A stretch of 17,460 nucleotides of DNA, taken from NCBI GenBank assembly GCA_027348115.1, contig DAIEQA010000080.1, forward strand, positions 1-17,460, given 5' to 3'. Positions 14,513 to 17,460 of this stretch are shown one piece after another. Position 1 is the first letter of the stretch, and each line of letters begins with the position of its first letter. The notes beneath the pieces are model-generated. The model worked only from the letters and a program-made list of their open reading frames with translations. It did no database searches and was not told the origin of the DNA. Position numbers and translations under genes: made by a program. This stretch comes from Fen-1258 sp027348115 (lineage in GTDB: Bacteria; Bacteroidota; Ignavibacteria; Ignavibacteriales; Melioribacteraceae).

Positions 14513-14908
14513 ATGGCAAAAGCTAAACAGGAAGCGGGAAGAGTTGCGTGGATCGATTTAACGGTTCCAAATGCAGAAAAGATAAAAAATTTTTACTCGA
14601 AAGTTGCCGGCTGGAAAGTTCAACCGCTATCCATGGGAAATTACGAAGATTATGTAATGCTCTCGCCCAAAACTAAAAAAAGTATTTCCGGCATTTGTCA
14701 TAAACGCGGCGGCAATGCCGATTTCCCATCGCAGTGGTTAATTTACATAGTTGTGACGAATCTTACGAAAAGTTTAAACTCGTGTAAAAAACTTGGCGGC
14801 AAGATTTTAATCAAGCCGAAAAAATACGGCGACGCCGGAAGGTATTGCGTAATTCAAGATCCCGCGGGAGCTGTTTGTGCTTTGTTCGAAATGAAAGAGA
14901 AAAAGTGA
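14513..14908 (+). CDS. VOC-superfamily (glyoxalase/bleomycin-resistance fold) protein
   Basis: This 131-residue protein has the paired beta-alpha-beta-beta-beta modules of the vicinal oxygen chelate superfamily: module one at about 10-60, with VAWIDLTVPNAEKIKNFYSK (10-29) and VAGWK following, and module two at about 73-126, with WLIYIVVTNLTKSLNSCKKL and IQDPAGAVCALFEM at the end. The usual first metal ligand position reads Asp in WIDL, not His, so metal-dependent glyoxalase I activity should not be assumed. Members of this subgroup are variously annotated as dioxygenases or resistance proteins, and the substrate cannot be read here. A ribosome binding site AAAGGA (14499-14504) supports the ATG at 14513. 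Its stop overlaps the GTG start of the next gene by four bases (GTGA). Confidence 0.88.
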   Translation: MAKAKQEAGRVAWIDLTVPNAEKIKNFYSKVAGWKVQPLSMGNYEDYVMLSPKTKKSISGICHKRGGNADFPSQWLIYIVVTNLTKSLNSCKKLGGKILIKPKKYGDAGRYCVIQDPAGAVCALFEMKEKK

Positions 14909-15420
14909 AAGAACTTGATTTTAATCCTTCCAAATCGAAGGAGGAATTCAGGCACAATTACCGGCTTCACGATCTAGCTGAAAGAACCGGCAAGAATTTG
15001 CTCATTCAATGGGGAATCGAGTTCCATGATTTCGGCGAAGATAAACGGTATGAAAAGCTGTGGGAAAAAGGCGAAGACAAACCGGATGTGATTATAAATT
15101 ACAAAGGCGCTGTTGCCCTGCTTGATTGGAAAGGCAAGCATTCCGAAACATACATTGTGAATACACGCGCGGTTAAAGCTTATCTGCGCTGGCAGGAAAA
15201 AATGAAGATGCAGGTTATAATTTCTTTCTTTGTTTTCGACGATCAGAATAATTTAGCCGACAGGCGGTTTGCCGTATTAAACAGACACGGTTTTGAAGAT
15301 TCGGAAAACAAGCAGTGGGATAAAAATAAAACGGTTCGGTTCGGGGGCGACCTGCCTAATTTTACAAAAGAAAATTTGATTTCGGTTTTGATTTCTCAAA
15401 AATCTAAAACCGATTGGTAA
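14905..15420 (+). CDS. Hypothetical protein with possible PD-(D/E)XK nuclease motif
   Basis: This is a 171-residue protein that I do not recognise as a named family. The frame is open further upstream, but the region before 14905 lies within the VOC gene and offers only a poor TTG, so the GTG at 14905, overlapping the VOC stop (GTGA), is preferred. Residues 60-76 read PDVIINYKGAVALLDWK: Pro60-Asp61, a hydrophobic strand pair, then Asp74-x-Lys76. This is the spacing and pattern of the PD-(D/E)XK nuclease core, and a preceding helix carries Glu50 and Glu57 that might supply the fourth acidic residue. After it come helix TRAVKAYLRWQEKMK and strand MQVIISFFVFDD, in line with the fold. Structure or HMM comparison would be needed to settle it. 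The next gene starts 3 bases after its stop. Confidence 0.6.
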   Translation: MKELDFNPSKSKEEFRHNYRLHDLAERTGKNLLIQWGIEFHDFGEDKRYEKLWEKGEDKPDVIINYKGAVALLDWKGKHSETYIVNTRAVKAYLRWQEKMKMQVIISFFVFDDQNNLADRRFAVLNRHGFEDSENKQWDKNKTVRFGGDLPNFTKENLISVLISQKSKTDW

Positions 15421-15423
15421 TAG

Positions 15424-15957
15424 ATGGAAGATCAGGAAAAAATAGAAAATATATTTCGATCTTCATCTTCACCGGAAGAACTCTTCGATGTTTTTAATGT
15501 TGCAATAAATTCAAAAATAAAAAACGCCGATACGTTTAAAATTCTTCTTGCCAACCCGATACTTTCGCCCGATGAAGTTAAGATGTATACCGAAAAATTG
15601 ATAAAAGAAATGCCCCCCATCGCGTTTGAAATTAATATGTGGACTGCACGCGTCTTCGAAAATTTTACGGAAGATTATGATCGGCTTGAGGATTCGTTTG
15701 AATATTATCACAGGGCTTTGTTTCATAAACCAACATCCTACGAACCGCTTTTAAAGCTGCTGAATCTTTATAATTACGATATCAACCTTCCTACCAACAG
15801 CCGTATTGTTAACGTTGTACAAGACGCCGCCGCAATGACGGATCAAAAAAGTAAAGTGTATTACGCCCTCGCCAACCACTTTAGGAAAAAAGGAAACAAT
15901 AGAATGGAAGTGAAATATCTTTCTCTTGCGGAAAAAGCGGCGGCAGGAGAAATCTAA
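15424..15957 (+). CDS. Hypothetical helical protein, TPR-like
   Basis: This 177-residue protein appears almost entirely alpha-helical. Residues about 78-177 carry paired helices that look like degenerate tetratricopeptide units, for example EDSFEYYHRALFHKPTSYEP (88-107) and SKVYYALANHFRKKGNNRME (142-161), with aromatic residues at TPR-like positions. No signal peptide, membrane segment or catalytic motif is seen, so it is presumably a cytoplasmic scaffold or partner protein. It is the third gene of a tight operon with the VOC protein and the possible nuclease; the 3-base gap to the preceding stop argues for cotranslation. It has no recognised family name, and function remains unknown. Its end faces the convergent Omp85-type gene with only 19 bases between the stops. 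Confidence 0.7.
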   Translation: MEDQEKIENIFRSSSSPEELFDVFNVAINSKIKNADTFKILLANPILSPDEVKMYTEKLIKEMPPIAFEINMWTARVFENFTEDYDRLEDSFEYYHRALFHKPTSYEPLLKLLNLYNYDINLPTNSRIVNVVQDAAAMTDQKSKVYYALANHFRKKGNNRMEVKYLSLAEKAAAGEI

Positions 15958-15976
15958 TCTCCTCTATAGAAAAAAT

Positions 15977-17460
15977 TTAGTAGTAATACCCGATTGTAAA
16001 ATAGAAGAATGTCGGTCCCCATACAACCGTGTTTTCCGGAAGAATATTTTTTAGATAAAAGCTTTTACCAACGGAAAAATCTGCCGGGCCAATCGGGGTA
16101 TCGATTGACAAAGTTGCGCCGATACCGTGACGTAAATCTTTCAATCTAATCTGCTGTCGTTCGTCCCATATCGAGCCGAGATCGTAACGTGCTTTAACAT
16201 ACGCATCAAAGAAAAGCTGGAACGGAAGCTTGTACCTGTATTCCAGAGACGTGGTTAAAATTTGTCTGCCGCGGTATTCGTATTCTCTGAATCCGAAGAA
16301 AGAATTTTGCCCGCCGAATGAAAATTGTTCGCTTAAAGGCAGGGTATTATCCGCCGAGCCCACCAGCGCGCGGAAGCTCCATGTGCTTGTGCTACGAAAG
16401 CTGAAAATATTTTTGTAGTCGATAAAAAATTTTGTGTAGCCAATATCTCCGCCGAGCGCCGTTTGCGCCGTTTCGTAATAAGCGTTTATCAAAAAACCGC
16501 TCGTTGGATACGGATATTTGTTTTGCGAATCTATGGCTAATGAAAAACGTAAACTCGAAATATCTTTTTTGAATGTTGGCCCGGTATAATTCGATCTGTT
16601 GGCGATCTCGTCTCTTTGATATCTTGCTTCGACAAATAAATTGCCGAACCGTTTAACTTGTGTGCCTATTCCGAATATTCCGCCGTAAGAAGTTTGCCTG
16701 TACTCGCCGGATTTACTTCTTGCAAATTCGTTAGACGATTTAACGGAATCGTCTTTGTAAACGTTTATATCGGAAAATTCTCCGAACGCACGAATTTTGT
16801 ATGTAAGGTATGAATCGAAAACCCTGTTTGCTCTCTGTTCAAGAATTAGCGAACCCGACCTTGGCCCACCGGATAATATGGCTCCAATTTCGGCGCCGGA
16901 GCCGTTGAAGTTTTCATCGCGCGCGTCTATTGAAAGCTGCGTTAGATACTCGTTGTCTATTCGAAGCCCAAGCCGTATTAAACTCGAAATTTTTTCAGCT
17001 ACTTCAAGTTTTAAATCGTAAGCGTTTCCTACTTCAACCGCCGTCAATTCAATCTGATCGAAAAGGTTTGTGCTTCTTAAGTTTGTTAATCCCTCCTCTG
17101 CAAGGTTGTATTTAAAATAGGAGCCGGCTTTTAACGGGAAGGCGCTTGTTATTATTTGTTCTCTGGTTTTGTTTATGCCATCTACAATAATTTTGGAAAT
17201 TAATCCTTCGTTGAAGAATATATTTAAGCTGCGGTTATTCACGTCGAAAGAAATGCTGTCTATTTTTGCCAACGAATAACCAAGCTCCCTGTAATGTTGA
17301 ATGGCGTCCATAGCGGCGGAAAAAGTATTTTGCGGATTGTAAGGTTTGTAAACCAGCCCGGAAAATTTTTCCATTATAACGGATTTGGGAATTGCCGAAA
17401 CGCCTTCAAGTATAATTTGGTTTACTGCCGGGTTATCTACCGCATTCAAAGTTACAAACG
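15977..17460 (-). CDS. Omp85-family outer-membrane protein, C-terminal part (POTRA repeats and beta-barrel)
   Basis: This is the last 494 codons of a protein whose start lies beyond the right edge; the frame is open to base 17460 and the TTG at 17449 is not a convincing start. Two POTRA-like units precede the barrel: one around INQIILEGVSAIP to SLNIFFNEG, the second around SKIIVDGINKTREQIITSAF to DLKLEVAEK. The remaining roughly 330 residues are amphipathic beta-strands, with a barrel-like SLRFSLAIDSQNKYPYPTSG segment and FSFGGQNSFFGFREYEYRGR, the Omp85 motif region. The protein ends in aromatic residues (IGYYY), as barrel proteins do. Similar C-terminal halves occur in BamA/TamA proteins and fused to patatin-like phospholipases; the missing N-terminus decides which. 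Confidence is high for Omp85, low for the subfamily. Confidence 0.85.
   Translation of the reverse strand, partial: FVTLNAVDNPAVNQIILEGVSAIPKSVIMEKFSGLVYKPYNPQNTFSAAMDAIQHYRELGYSLAKIDSISFDVNNRSLNIFFNEGLISKIIVDGINKTREQIITSAFPLKAGSYFKYNLAEEGLTNLRSTNLFDQIELTAVEVGNAYDLKLEVAEKISSLIRLGLRIDNEYLTQLSIDARDENFNGSGAEIGAILSGGPRSGSLILEQRANRVFDSYLTYKIRAFGEFSDINVYKDDSVKSSNEFARSKSGEYRQTSYGGIFGIGTQVKRFGNLFVEARYQRDEIANRSNYTGPTFKKDISSLRFSLAIDSQNKYPYPTSGFLINAYYETAQTALGGDIGYTKFFIDYKNIFSFRSTSTWSFRALVGSADNTLPLSEQFSFGGQNSFFGFREYEYRGRQILTTSLEYRYKLPFQLFFDAYVKARYDLGSIWDERQQIRLKDLRHGIGATLSIDTPIGPADFSVGKSFYLKNILPENTVVWGPTFFYFTIGYYY

Noticed and set aside
14845..14904. Upstream extension of the possible nuclease into the VOC gene from a TTG
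   Set aside because: The extension lies fully inside the VOC coding region in another frame, has no ribosome binding site, and the GTG at 14905 with a GTGA overlap is a normal operon junction.
15945..15963. Short hairpin AGGAGA/TCTCCT between the convergent ends of the TPR-like and Omp85 genes
   Set aside because: Only 6 base pairs, no T-tract on either side, and it overlaps the end of a coding region; too weak to call as a terminator.

Overview
The window looks like chromosomal DNA from a member of the Bacteroidota/Chlorobi lineage, most likely an Ignavibacteria-like organism. This is inferred from protein style, not from a marker gene. The evidence is a type IX secretion (T9SS) C-terminal sorting domain of the NYPNPFNPST type, a DUF5916 outer-membrane protein, a sigma factor / membrane protein / DUF4252 cassette, moderate AT richness, and A-rich or only moderately conserved ribosome binding sites. 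No tRNA, rRNA, CRISPR array, transposase or phage gene was seen.

Region 1 (2-6766, + strand) is a drug/solute efflux operon with the gene content of the E. coli cecR-ybhGFSR operon. It runs: C-terminus of a TetR-type regulator, HlyD-type lipoprotein adaptor (YbhG-like), ABC ATPase A, TolC-like outer-membrane factor, ABC ATPase B, and two ABC-2 permeases (YbhS/YbhR-like). The single two-domain ATPase YbhF of enterobacteria appears here as two genes with tolC between them. ATPase A lacks the H-loop histidine and ATPase B has an altered signature motif. Both defects map to the same composite ATP site, so the two proteins most likely form an asymmetric heterodimer. Together the genes encode a complete tripartite exporter.

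Region 2 (6783-9585, - strand) starts at a hairpin shared with the convergent efflux operon. It holds one large secreted protein with a Ycf48/BNR-like repeat head, five fibronectin type III domains and a T9SS sorting domain. The sorting domain is cut by an in-frame TAG. The missing 22 residues, including the typical KKMVLL end, are still present in frame after the stop.

Region 3 (9799-12521, - strand) is a DUF5916 outer-membrane protein with a CBM9-like N-terminal domain, followed by a clear rho-independent terminator.

Region 4 (12762-14438, - strand) is a three-gene regulatory cassette of overlapping genes: ECF sigma factor, single-span membrane protein (probable anti-sigma factor) and exported DUF4252 protein. 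An ECF-type promoter candidate (GTAAC-N17-CGTCT) lies directly upstream of the sigma gene, suggesting autoregulation.

Region 5 (14513-15957, + strand) is a compact operon of a VOC/glyoxalase-fold protein, a small protein with a possible PD-(D/E)XK nuclease motif, and a helical TPR-like protein. Region 6 (15977-17460, - strand) is the C-terminal part of an Omp85-type protein with POTRA repeats whose start lies beyond the window.
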